From: Paenibacillus hemerocallicola
GTDB lineage: Bacteria; Bacillota; Bacilli; Paenibacillales; NBRC-103111
Direction: 5' to 3'
Length of the DNA stretch: 64,000 nucleotides
NCBI RefSeq assembly: GCF_006265175.1
Contig: NZ_VDCQ01000047.1
Span: 1 to 64,000 of the forward strand
The first letter of the stretch is position 1. Every line of letters begins with the position of its first letter. A program made the translations under genes and the position numbers. The notes under the pieces are model-generated. The model was not told the origin of the DNA, did not search any database, and saw nothing but the letters and a program-made list of their open reading frames with translations. This document shows positions 43,539 through 52,510 of the stretch, piece by piece.

Positions 43539-44564
43539 TCACTTCTTCTCCGCGGTTTTGGGAGGCGCCCAGTCTTTTTCCGTGACGACCTCGATCGTTT
43601 TGCCGTCGGAATGGAGCAAGATGTTGCCGTGCAGTCCCGTGGAATATACGTTTGCGCCCTTTTTCTCGAGCCGTTCCTTCAAGTTCGGGCTTTGAAACAC
43701 GTTTTGGCTCATGACGACGATTTTCGGCGACACGGCTTGCAGGAACGCCTCGGAGGAAGAGGTAGACTCGCTGCCGTGGTGCGGGATGTCCATCATGTCG
43801 ACCTTCAGCTTGTCTTTCCAGGGCGAGGCGGACAGCTCGATTTCGCGGTGCTTGTAGATGTCGGCCGTGAACAGAAACGTCCGGTCGCCATACGTCATCC
43901 GCAGCACCATCGAATAATCGTTCAGCTCCTGGGCGGAGAACGCTTTCACCGCATCCGGCAGCTCGCCCTTCGGCGGGTTCAGCACCTCGAAGCGGACGCT
44001 GTCGCCGAGCTGAAACATGTCGCCTTCCTCCAGCGTTTTCTTCGGCACGTTGTTCGCATCGATCGCGGCTATCGCATTGTTGTAGGCCGAAGATTTCGGA
44101 TAGGGCAGATTTTCCATGTAAAACTGCTTGATCGGAATTTCCTTCGCTATCGTCGCGTAGCCGCCGATATGATCGATATGCGGATGCGTGTTCAAGGCGA
44201 TATCCAGCGACGGGATGCCGAGCTTCTTCAAATAGGCTACGACTTGGCTGCCGACCTCGGGCAGACCGGCGTCGACCAGCATCGTTTTGCCGTCCGGCGA
44301 TTGGATCAGGAAGCTGTCCCCGGTCAAGTTTTCCCCGGCCAGATGGAAATAGCGGATCGTCAGCTTGCCTTTGTAAGCATTGTTGTCGAATATTTGATCC
44401 GTCCGCTGTGCGGCCGTCTTTGGCGTTTCCTGGACGGGCGCAGGCGCGTTCGCGGTCAGTCCGGGTTCGGAAGCGGCTCCGGTGCACCCGGCCAGCAGCG
44501 AGGAAAGAACCGCGATCATACTCCATGATTTGACGGCGGCGGTGCGGCATGACTTGAAAAACAT
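43539..44564 (-). CDS. MBL-fold (ComEC/Rec2-like) metallohydrolase lipoprotein
   Basis: The 341-residue protein starts at ATG 44564 (AAAGGAGG upstream) with signal SWSMIAVLSSLLAGC and lipobox LAGC, giving a surface-anchored enzyme. The metallo-beta-lactamase fold shows NTHPHIDHIGGYATI (the HxHxDH zinc motif), MLVDAGLPEVGSQV before it and DIPHHGSESTSS after it. This is the pattern of the ComEC C-terminal-like hydrolases. Substrate unknown; its place between a sugar-binding protein and a beta-helix enzyme is unusual. Confidence 0.88.
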   Translation of the reverse strand: MFFKSCRTAAVKSWSMIAVLSSLLAGCTGAASEPGLTANAPAPVQETPKTAAQRTDQIFDNNAYKGKLTIRYFHLAGENLTGDSFLIQSPDGKTMLVDAGLPEVGSQVVAYLKKLGIPSLDIALNTHPHIDHIGGYATIAKEIPIKQFYMENLPYPKSSAYNNAIAAIDANNVPKKTLEEGDMFQLGDSVRFEVLNPPKGELPDAVKAFSAQELNDYSMVLRMTYGDRTFLFTADIYKHREIELSASPWKDKLKVDMMDIPHHGSESTSSSEAFLQAVSPKIVVMSQNVFQSPNLKERLEKKGANVYSTGLHGNILLHSDGKTIEVVTEKDWAPPKTAEKK

Positions 44565-44668
44565 GGTTGGCGCCTCCTTTCGTTTCGCGATGCGGGCGTG
44601 AAGAAACAGGAGGGCGAATGTGGCCGCACCCTCCTGAAGTATACTTGCTGCTGCCGGCGGCATCGGGT

Positions 44669-46303
44669 TTACTTGCTGTTTTTGTAGCGCTCGTACGCTT
44701 GCTTGTACGTTTTCATGTATGGGTCTTGACCCATTTTTTGCACGGTCGCGACGTATTTGTCCCACTCGGACATCGGCTGCGAGCCGGTGATGAACTTCGC
44801 TTCCATCTCGCCGATGTACGTCTGGATGTCCGAGCCTACCGTGGAGCGGAATTCGGTCTCTTCTTCCGTGAAGTTGAAGTTGTTCCACAGCTCCTTGATC
44901 GCGTGCGGCTGGGCTTTCTTGCCGACGGCGACCGATTCGGGCAGCGTCTCCGACCCTTTGAAATATTTCTCCTGCACATAGCCGGGGTAGCTTCCGCCGA
45001 GCCAAGTAATGTATTTGGCCAAAGCCTGGTCCATCGTCAGACCGCTCGGGTTTTTCGTAATTTCGTCCACGAATTCGAGCTTGCCGTCCGCGGTTTTTTT
45101 GTACGTCTGGCCTTCGATGCCCATGAAGTAGAACGTAGCCCCTTCGTCGCCGAAGAAATGGTCGATCCAGCGGACCGTCGCTTCGGGATGCTTGTTCTTG
45201 TCCGTGATGACGAACGCCCCGGGCCATACGGCCGGTACTTTGACATGGGAGTACAGCTGGTCGCCCTGAGGCCCTTTCAGCGCGCCGAGTCCGAAATAGC
45301 CGGCCTGGTTCAGCTGGGTGGTCGGGTTCGGGTTGATCGTCGCTCCGAATACGCCTTTTTGGCCTTTCGCGTACAGGGCGCTCGTCTTGATCGTAAATAT
45401 TTCTTTATCGATCAGCCCTTCGGTATACAGCTTGCGAACGTACTCGATCACTTCTTTGTATTTCGGGTCGGTGCGGAAAAAGCGCAGATCGTTCGTCTTC
45501 GGGTCGACGTCGACGAATTTGTGCCCGAGGCCGCGGTTGCCGAAGCCCCATGCGCCTCTGACCTGCTCGATCAGCGGATTGATGCCTTCTCCGGCATAAG
45601 GGATTTCGTCCGCCTGTCCGTTTCCGTTCAGGTCGGTTTGCTTGACCGCCTTCAAATACTGGTACAGCTCCTCGGTCGTCGTCGGCTCCTTCATGCCCAG
45701 CTTGTCGAGCCATTCCTGCTTCACCCATAGCGGCGTACCGATGAGCATCGGCAAAAAGTCAGGGCTGTAAAACGACGGGAACGAGTAAATGTTGCCGTCC
45801 GGCATCGTCAGCCCTTTTTTCAAATCCGGATATTTGTCCATCAGCTTCTTGAAGTTGGGGGCATATTTGTCGATCAGGTCGTTCAGCTTGATGAACGTTC
45901 CCTGAGATCCGTATTTCATCAGGTCGGAAGCCGGGACCCGCGCGGAATAGAACGCATCGGGATAGTCTCCGCCGGCCAGCGCCAAATTGCGCTTCTCGGT
46001 CAAGTTCTCGAACGGCACGAGCTGGAACTTGATATTCATGTTGGACTTCTTGGCGTATTCCTTCCATACGAGCGTTTCCTCGAAGTTGTTGCCGTTGGTC
46101 GCCGCTTTGCCCGTAAAAAAGGTGAGCGAGATCGGCTCCTTCACGATCGGCATTCCCGCCGGGTTCAGGTTGGCGACCTCCTTCGCCGCGCTTTCCTTGC
46201 CGGACTCGTTTGTTGCGGTCTTCCCGTCGCTGCCGCAGGCCGCCAGCAAGCTGCCCGCTACCGCCACGGTCGCGGTCATCGCGATCCACCGTTTTGTGTT
46301 CAT
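44669..46303 (-). CDS. Extracellular solute-binding lipoprotein (LipO/LplA-like)
   Basis: The 544-residue lipoprotein has signal IAMTATVAVAGSLLAAC and lipobox LAAC. The mature part is a large ABC solute-binding protein of the type found with LplB/LplC permeases: NIYSFPSFY, GTPLWVKQEWLDKLGMKEPTTTEELYQYLKAVKQTDLNGNGQADEIPY. Its DLNGNGQADEIP stretch is a typical Ca-binding-like loop. The start at 46303 has AAGGGAGGA upstream and its own promoter. It probably serves the permeases encoded at 47444-49307, from which a 1.1-kb repeat region separates it. Confidence 0.93.
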   Translation of the reverse strand: MNTKRWIAMTATVAVAGSLLAACGSDGKTATNESGKESAAKEVANLNPAGMPIVKEPISLTFFTGKAATNGNNFEETLVWKEYAKKSNMNIKFQLVPFENLTEKRNLALAGGDYPDAFYSARVPASDLMKYGSQGTFIKLNDLIDKYAPNFKKLMDKYPDLKKGLTMPDGNIYSFPSFYSPDFLPMLIGTPLWVKQEWLDKLGMKEPTTTEELYQYLKAVKQTDLNGNGQADEIPYAGEGINPLIEQVRGAWGFGNRGLGHKFVDVDPKTNDLRFFRTDPKYKEVIEYVRKLYTEGLIDKEIFTIKTSALYAKGQKGVFGATINPNPTTQLNQAGYFGLGALKGPQGDQLYSHVKVPAVWPGAFVITDKNKHPEATVRWIDHFFGDEGATFYFMGIEGQTYKKTADGKLEFVDEITKNPSGLTMDQALAKYITWLGGSYPGYVQEKYFKGSETLPESVAVGKKAQPHAIKELWNNFNFTEEETEFRSTVGSDIQTYIGEMEAKFITGSQPMSEWDKYVATVQKMGQDPYMKTYKQAYERYKNSK

Positions 46304-46333
46304 GGATGCATGTCCTCCCTTTTCTCCATTGTC

Positions 46334-46387
46334 ATTATGCGCTAATAGGGCTCCGCCCTCAATAGCCGAGTGAATAAAGCGCTTACC
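46334..46387 (-). promoter_or_regulatory. Promoter and cre-like site of the solute-binding protein gene
   Basis: On the minus strand TTGAGG (46362-46357), 17-bp spacer, CATAAT (46339-46334). Just upstream, GGTAAGCGCTTTAT (46387-46374) matches the cre consensus with two mismatches. Confidence 0.5.
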
Positions 46388-46544
46388 TGTGCATCGTCTA
46401 GCGATGGCTCGGTTTGGAGCCAAGCAGAGATGCTGCGGTCCGGATACCGGACGCCTCCGTGATGCAAAGCGTCCATCCTGAACGAGAATAGTGCAGCAGG
46501 TACACGTGGTGTTCTGCTTGCGAAAAAAATGGGGCATGCCCCGT

Positions 46545-46736
46545 CAAGCGGAAGGGAAAGTTCCGCTATTCGCCCAGAGCCGCCCGAAGACCGGGCAATA
46601 CGGAACAAGGAGTTCCTTTCTTTCACGACGATCGTTCATTTTTGTCGGATTTGCGGGCGATAGCGGAACCGATTGTTCCTTTACGGCCGTTTTTAGGGCC
46701 GAATTTATCGAATAGCGGAACAGGAAGTTCCGCGAA
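46545..46736. repeat. Four-palindrome composite element, AGCGGAA family, 25-bp units
   Basis: Units at 46545-46569, 46597-46621, 46660-46684 and 46712-46736 begin 52, 63 and 52 bp apart. Each has AGCGGAA / TTCCGCT-type arms but a 7-nt loop, two longer than in the copy at 29909. The gaps (27, 38, 27 bp) are therefore nearly those of the other copies although their sequences differ. The flanks up to 46800 hold nothing else recognisable. Confidence 0.82.
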
Positions 46737-46848
46737 GCCATAGACGATAGCGATTGAACTGACGATGGCACGTTTGAGGGCGAACCTTACTTATGGTCCG
46801 TCTCATTGACGCCAGGCTGGCAGCTCTTTGGGCAAAATAGACGGCACT

Positions 46849-47051
46849 CGGAGTAATAGTGTTCAAACCAGCCTTATCCACGCGAAAACTTGCCCCCGAG
46901 CGCCGAATAGTGCTGGAATCGATGTTATTTGCTCGGCTGATGGGCGTGGGGCCAAGAAAATGGGCCAGCTCCGGAGTAATAGTGTTCAAACCAGCCTTAT
47001 CCACGCGAAAACTTGCCCCCGAGCGCCGAATAGTGCTGGAATCGATGTTAA
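46849..47051. repeat. Two perfect 79-bp direct repeats, 123-bp period
   Basis: 46849-46927 and 46972-47050 are identical. Each contains two 22-bp segments with ATAG...TTAT-type ends starting 51 bp apart (46856 and 46907; 46979 and 47030), the middle step being 72 bp. The ends and the 51-bp step recall the palindrome elements, but internal symmetry is weak. From 47051 to 47218 nothing recognisable is present. Confidence 0.9.
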
Positions 47052-47218
47052 TGGCTCGGTGGGAGGGAAGTTGGCCGGCAAAAGCGGGATATGCTTTATA
47101 TGGTAATGTGGAAGGAGCATGGGTCTGCCTAACGCCGCCAAACGTTCGCCCCGCCCGACGACGCCCGTACCCGACGCGCAGCCGTTCCTTCATCCCGTGA
47201 ACGTCTCGTGACCTTAAT

Positions 47219-47461
47219 CTTTAATCGCCCCAAACTTTCACCCCAAAAAGTGAAGAGAGTCTTCGAAGTTTATTCCGAGTGCTTTCCGGAAACCCCGGAT
47301 CTTCACCCCGAAAAGTGAAAAGTGCCTTCGAAGCTTATATCGAGTACTTTCCGGAAACCCCGGATCTTCACCCCAAAAAAGTGAAAAGTGCCTTCGAAGC
47401 TTATACCGAATACTTCTCGGGGACCCCGGGTCTAACGGCGCCATCATCCTTTAATCGCCCC
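47219..47461. repeat. Three 65-bp tandem repeats bracketed by a 13-bp direct repeat
   Basis: Units at about 47235-47300, 47301-47365 and 47366-47431 carry TTCACCCC-AAAAA-GTGAA, CTTCGAAG, TTCCGGAA and CCCCGG palindromic bits. CTTTAATCGCCCC occurs at 47219-47231 and again at 47449-47461, where it is the 3' end of the permease gene. The block thus looks inserted at, or duplicated from, that gene end. Confidence 0.85.
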
Positions 47462-48331
47462 GATCATGACGCCTTTGACGAAATATTTTTGCAGGAACGG
47501 ATACAGCAGCAGCACCGGCAAATTGGCCACGATGACGACGGCGTATTTGATCGCTTCGCCTTCCATGACGCTTCTCGCGTGGGAATCGTCGCCGATGCCG
47601 AGCATCTCCTGCATTTGTCCCTGAATGAGAATTTCCCGCAGAAACAGCTGGAGCGGATACTTGTCGCGATCGGTCAAATACATGAGCGCGCTGAAGTAGG
47701 CGTTCCAGTGTCCGACGCTGTAGAACAGGATCATGACCGCGATAATCGGCATCGACAGCGGCAGCACGATTCTCGCCAGCGTGGACAGGTTGGAGCAGCC
47801 GTCGATCGCGGCCGCTTCCTGCATCTCGTAAGGGATGCCGCTCTGGAAAAAGGTGCGCATGATCAAAATGTTGTACACCGACACGGCTCCCGGAATAATG
47901 AGCGCCCACATCGTGTTGAGCATGCCGAGATTTTTCACCAGCAAGTACGTCGGGACCATGCCCCCGCTGAAAAACATCGTGAATACCATCATCGCCGCGA
48001 TTACGTTGCGGCCGTAGAAGTCTTTGCGCGAGAGCGGGTACGCCGCGGCGACGGACATGACCAGATTGATGGCGGTGCCGACCAAGGTGTATAGAATCGT
48101 GTTCATATATCCGGATAAAATCTCGCTGTTTTGGAAAATTTTCTGGTATCCGACCAGCGTGACGTTTTTCGGCCACAGCCATACTTCGCCGCGCATGACC
48201 GCTTCGGGACTGCTGAACGAAGCGACGAGGACGAAGACGAGCGGATACAGGACGATGACGCATATGAGCGCCAACGCGGCATGGACGGCCCAGTCGAACA
48301 GCTTGTCGCCGGTGCTCTGTTGTTGGTTCAT
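47444..48331 (-). CDS. Carbohydrate ABC transporter permease (LplC/AraQ-like)
   Basis: The 295-residue protein has six spans (LALICVIVLYPLVFVLVASFSS first) and the cytoplasmic EAA coupling loop EAAAIDGCSNLSTLARIVLPLSMPII. It ends LLYPFLQKYFVKGVMIGAIKG, the standard C-terminus of this group. It pairs with the permease encoded 13 bp upstream. No ATPase gene is linked; such systems usually share an MsmX-like ATPase encoded elsewhere. Confidence 0.95.
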   Translation of the reverse strand: MNQQQSTGDKLFDWAVHAALALICVIVLYPLVFVLVASFSSPEAVMRGEVWLWPKNVTLVGYQKIFQNSEILSGYMNTILYTLVGTAINLVMSVAAAYPLSRKDFYGRNVIAAMMVFTMFFSGGMVPTYLLVKNLGMLNTMWALIIPGAVSVYNILIMRTFFQSGIPYEMQEAAAIDGCSNLSTLARIVLPLSMPIIAVMILFYSVGHWNAYFSALMYLTDRDKYPLQLFLREILIQGQMQEMLGIGDDSHARSVMEGEAIKYAVVIVANLPVLLLYPFLQKYFVKGVMIGAIKG

Positions 48332-48344
48332 ACCGCATCACCTC

Positions 48345-49307
48345 CTACCACAAGCTTGTGTCGTTGACTTTGCGGGCGATCCGGTTGACGACCACCAGCA
48401 GGATGAAATTGACGATTGAATTGAACAGTCCGACCGCAGCCGAATAGCTGTACTGCCCGTCGATAATGCCTTTGCGGTACACGTGGGTGGAGATGATATC
48501 CGATGCCTGCATATTCAGCGAGTTTTGCATCAGGAACACCTTCTCGAAGCCGACGCTGAGCAGGGAGCCCATATTCAGAATGAGCAAAATCGTAATCGTC
48601 GGCATAATGCCCGGCAGGTTGATATGCCAGATGCGCTGCCAGCGGTTCGCCCCGTCCACCCGGGCCGCCTCGTGCTGCTGCGGATCGATGCCGGTCAAGG
48701 CGGCGAGATAAATGATCGAGCTCCATCCCATCTGCTGCCATACGCCCGACAAGACGTAGATGCTTTTGAACCAGGCCGGCTCGGTCAGAAATTCGATCGG
48801 TTCCCCGCGAATCCAGGTGATAACATTGTTCAGCAGCCCGGTTTGCGGCGAGAGGAAAATCATCAGAATGCCGACCATGACGACCGTGGACAAAAAATGC
48901 GGCGCATACGTAACCGTTTGCACGAACCGGCTGAATTTTTTCGACCGCACCTCATTGATCATAAGGGCGAGCACGATCGGAACCGGGAACCCGACGAACA
49001 GCTGGTACAGCCCGATGCCGAGCGTATTTTTGAGCAGCCTCCAAAAATAATAGCTTTCGAAGAAACGCTCGAAGTGGCGAAACCCGACCCAGGGGCTGCC
49101 CCAGATGCCTTTGGTGGCGATGAAATTTTTGAAGGCGATCTGCACCCCGTACATCGGCACGTATTCGAAAATAATAAAGAAGGCGATGACCGGCGCGATC
49201 AATAAATACAAATCCCAGTTTTTGCGAATCCTTCTCATGACCGCCGATCGGCTCGGCTTGATTCCGGCGTCCTTGGCTGCCGCCGGCAAGGAAGCTTGCT
49301 TGGACAA
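48345..49307 (-). CDS. Carbohydrate ABC transporter permease (LplB-like)
   Basis: The 320-residue protein has a soluble N-terminus (about 1-25), then six spans starting DLYLLIAPVIAFFIIFEYVPMYGVQIAF, EAA loop EAARVDGANRWQRIWHINLPGIMPTI, and the typical LplB ending NRIARKVNDTSLW. TTG 49307 is preferred as start (AGGTGG upstream). The frame is open much further, through the divergent regulator's promoter region, without ribosome sites; an internal ATG gives a start 23 residues later. Confidence 0.92.
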   Translation of the reverse strand: MSKQASLPAAAKDAGIKPSRSAVMRRIRKNWDLYLLIAPVIAFFIIFEYVPMYGVQIAFKNFIATKGIWGSPWVGFRHFERFFESYYFWRLLKNTLGIGLYQLFVGFPVPIVLALMINEVRSKKFSRFVQTVTYAPHFLSTVVMVGILMIFLSPQTGLLNNVITWIRGEPIEFLTEPAWFKSIYVLSGVWQQMGWSSIIYLAALTGIDPQQHEAARVDGANRWQRIWHINLPGIMPTITILLILNMGSLLSVGFEKVFLMQNSLNMQASDIISTHVYRKGIIDGQYSYSAAVGLFNSIVNFILLVVVNRIARKVNDTSLW

Positions 49308-49527
49308 AACCCCACCACCTGCTTTCGTTCTGTTCTTCCCGGAGCATAGCAGAGCGCCCGCGGAAAAGGTATTTACACTTCTTTCGTTCATTGGCGGCTC
49401 ATTGTCCGGGCTTAAAAAAAGATAACAACCTAAAAAAAAGCATGTTTTGCGGAAAACGATCTTTCGATACAATGGGTAAGAATTATAATGAAGCCGGTCA
49501 AACCGGGGGCAAAGGGGTAGGCGGAGC

Positions 49528-51804
49528 TTGAAATGGGCTGTTTGGAACGGTCGCTCGCTAATGTTCAATATTTTCATCAGCTTCCTCGGCATCATCGTGC
49601 TGTTTTCCGTCTTTAACGCGCTGTCCGTCCATTTGTTCAATAAAGGCGTGCAGAAGGAGATTATCCAATACAACCGTCTGATGCTGAAAAATACGGCGGA
49701 ACGATACCAAACGCACTTCGAGCGGATCAAAACGCTGCTGTTCGACACGTACACGGACGAGAAAATCGTCGCGTTCAACCGTCAGCTGCAGGTGAAGGGC
49801 GAATCGGACATCGAGTATTGGAAAGCTTCGGAAATGCTGAAGGAGCTCCGGTCGGAAGCGTATAATCCGATGTTTTATCTCAACAATCTGATCGTGTACT
49901 TCGATTCCCACTCGTTTATCGTGGAGAAGGAGGGGACCGTGGAGGCGGACATGTTTTTCTCCCGCTTCTATGTCAGCCCGGATTATCCGTTCGCGTACTG
50001 GAAGGAGCAGTTCGGACGGACCGGCAACTACAAGCTTCATCCGCAAAAAACGTTCACCGTGTCGACGCTGAATTCGTCGGCCTCTCACGAGCTCATCCCG
50101 TTCTCGTTCCGGATGCCGTCCTCGAACTATCAGGTCATCGCCCTGCTGGACGCCCGGATGCTGCAGGAGGCGTTTTACGGGACGGAGGACAACAGGCAGT
50201 TCATGATATTGCAAAAGGACGGCTCGCTGCTGTACCGTTCGTCCACGGAGCTGTCCGCGGCGAACATCCCGGCATTCGAGAACGGCAGCGGCTACGGTTT
50301 GTCGCGCGGCTACTACTATTTTGTCGAGAAGGATACCGAGGGGAATCTCACCTATGTCACGGCCGTTCCATATGCGAATATCGCGTCCCGGGTGCGGAAC
50401 GCCAGCTTGACGCTGCTCCTGGTCTTTGCGGTGTCGATCGTGATCGGGCTGCTCGCCTCCCTTTATTTCAGCCGCAAAATCAACCGGCCGGTGAAGCAAA
50501 TGGTCACCTCGATTCTCCAAAGGGACCCCGTCGAGCTGCGGAGCCCGATCCGCGAATTCGACCTGATCCATCGGAACATCCACGAGCTGATGCGGGAGAA
50601 AGAGGCCGTTCACAAGGAGCTGCTCGATAAACGGTCGCTGCTGACGAGCTTCGGCTATATAAACAAACTGAAGTCGATCACGTCCGACATCAACGAATGG
50701 AAAGATATCGCCGTCATGGACGAATCGTTTTTCATCGTGCTGTTCCAGCTTCATTTCAAGCTGCAGCCGGTCGCCGACAGCGAGATGAAGACCGAGCGGA
50801 TGGCTTATTACATCCAGGAATATATCAGTCTCGTCCTGAGTGAGCGGCTGCCTTCGTCGCATACGTTCCAGATCGAGAACAACCAAATTTTGTCGCTGAT
50901 CCGCAGCAAAGAAATACCCGAGGCGCTGGACGAGACGCTGACGAGGCTGAAGACGATACTGGATCGCGACAAGGCGTATTTTCTGGTGACGATCGCGATC
51001 AGTCCGGTGTACGACCGTTCCGCGCAATTCAATGACGCTTACCGCGAGGTGCTGGAGATGGCGCAGCAGGCGCGGCCGATGGACGAGAGCCAGGTGATCC
51101 GCGAGCGCCGCAGCGTTCCGGCCCAGCTCGTGTTTACCGTGCCGCAGGAGCAGGAGCTGTATGCGAATCTGCAGGCGGGCAACCGCCAATTATTTTGCGT
51201 GGCGTTCATGGAGCGGATGCTCGATCAGATGGACAAGAAGGAAGCGAGTATCCAGCAGCTGCGGCAGCTTGCCGAAGGCGTGATCGCGAGGGTGGCGAAA
51301 ATATTGGAGCCGTACGGGGCGGATGCGGATTCCTCGTTGCAGCGGAGGCAGTCGGCACTTATGCAGGAGTGCTGCACGCTCGAGCAGTTCAAGCAGTTTT
51401 ACGGGCAGCTGTTCCACGCGGCCGCGGCCGTGATCCAGACGAAGAAGGAGGAGCAGGACCCGACCGTTTCCTTCGTCATGGATTACGTGGAGAACAAGTT
51501 TGCCGACGATGCGTCGCTCGACCTGCTTGCCGACAAATTGAATTTGTCGTCGGCCTACTTGTCGGTGTATATCAAGGAGAAGACCGGCGCCAATTTCAGC
51601 GAGCACATCAACGCCGTCCGCATCCGCAAGGCGAAGGAGCTGCTGTCCGCTACCGACCTGAGCGTTCAGGAGATCAGCGCGCGAATCGGCTACCGGAACG
51701 TGACCTCCTTTATCCGGATGTTCAAGAAGATGACGGGCATTCCCCCCGGAGAATTCCGCAAAAACCGGGTGATCGAATCGGAGAAGCCCGACCGGGAGCC
51801 GTGA
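49528..51804 (+). CDS. Membrane-bound AraC-family regulator (YesN-like output, one-component)
   Basis: The 758-residue protein starts at TTG 49528 (AAAGGGG upstream; ATG 49561 is an alternative). One span lies at about 15-35 (FISFLGIIVLFSVFNALSV), an extracytoplasmic sensor to about 290, a second span at about 293-315 (LTLLLVFAVSIVIGLLASLYF) and a HAMP-like linker. A cytoplasmic region leads to a C-terminal AraC double helix-turn-helix (about 650-750; LDLLADKLNLSSAYLSVYIKEKTGANFSEHIN ... FIRMFKKMTGIPPGEFRK). It is divergent from the LplB/LplC operon and is the likely sugar-responsive activator of it. Confidence 0.92.
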   Translation: MKWAVWNGRSLMFNIFISFLGIIVLFSVFNALSVHLFNKGVQKEIIQYNRLMLKNTAERYQTHFERIKTLLFDTYTDEKIVAFNRQLQVKGESDIEYWKASEMLKELRSEAYNPMFYLNNLIVYFDSHSFIVEKEGTVEADMFFSRFYVSPDYPFAYWKEQFGRTGNYKLHPQKTFTVSTLNSSASHELIPFSFRMPSSNYQVIALLDARMLQEAFYGTEDNRQFMILQKDGSLLYRSSTELSAANIPAFENGSGYGLSRGYYYFVEKDTEGNLTYVTAVPYANIASRVRNASLTLLLVFAVSIVIGLLASLYFSRKINRPVKQMVTSILQRDPVELRSPIREFDLIHRNIHELMREKEAVHKELLDKRSLLTSFGYINKLKSITSDINEWKDIAVMDESFFIVLFQLHFKLQPVADSEMKTERMAYYIQEYISLVLSERLPSSHTFQIENNQILSLIRSKEIPEALDETLTRLKTILDRDKAYFLVTIAISPVYDRSAQFNDAYREVLEMAQQARPMDESQVIRERRSVPAQLVFTVPQEQELYANLQAGNRQLFCVAFMERMLDQMDKKEASIQQLRQLAEGVIARVAKILEPYGADADSSLQRRQSALMQECCTLEQFKQFYGQLFHAAAAVIQTKKEEQDPTVSFVMDYVENKFADDASLDLLADKLNLSSAYLSVYIKEKTGANFSEHINAVRIRKAKELLSATDLSVQEISARIGYRNVTSFIRMFKKMTGIPPGEFRKNRVIESEKPDREP

Positions 51805-52080
51805 CCGCTGGTCAAGCGGTTTCCCGCCGGACGGCCTGGTTAGCCCTCGTTCGGCGTTTACGCCACACCATGCACCAAAATTCGCTAATCGTGAACTTCG
51901 TTGCGCCAATTTGGAGCTTTCGGACGAATCCGTAAATTACTGGGCAAAGTTGCGTTCAAAACAAATCCTTTCTTCCCCTGCCTGCGTCAATTCGTGGTTG
52001 TTTCTATTCCTTTTACTTGTTTGGGCGGTTTTTCGTTTTTTTTCTACTGCCGCATATTTGGTGACTAGACGTTGCCGTAT

Positions 52081-52266
52081 ATAGCGGAGCCGAGTTCCGT
52101 TATCGTCCGGAATTTCGTTGTACTCCCGAATATAACGGCACAGGCTTCCGCTATTTCGATCTGTCGAGGTGAAAATGAGGGTGAACGGCGGAATAGAGGA
52201 ACGGTTTTCCGTTATTGTGCTGCCGACACTTGCATTCGGGTCAATAGCATACTCCAGCTCCGCTAT
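52081..52266. repeat. Four-palindrome composite element, AGCGGAA family
   Basis: 23-bp units at 52081-52103, 52132-52154, 52193-52215 and 52244-52266 begin 51, 61 and 51 bp apart, exactly as at 29909. All four keep ATAR at the left and YTAT at the right; unit 4 has lost the left GGAA arm. The element fills the middle of the 700-bp gap between the AraC regulator and the histidine kinase; elsewhere in 51805-52510 I see nothing. Confidence 0.85.
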
Positions 52267-52510
52267 TTGTTGGATTCGCGGTCCCGCAAGGTGCCGGCAA
52301 AGGCAGCCAGCCTTCACCGATCATGCCGTACATGCTCTCCCGTACGCGAATTATGCTGTCGTAGTTTTTTTCGACATAGTTGCGATTGTATTTCCGGCTT
52401 AGTTCCAGTAAGCTGACTATAGAACCGTCCGGGGGACGAACAGGCTGCCCGGAAAGCCAAATGAGACGGCGATTCGCCGTCATCGAGACCCGATATGGAA
52501 CCGGAGCGCC

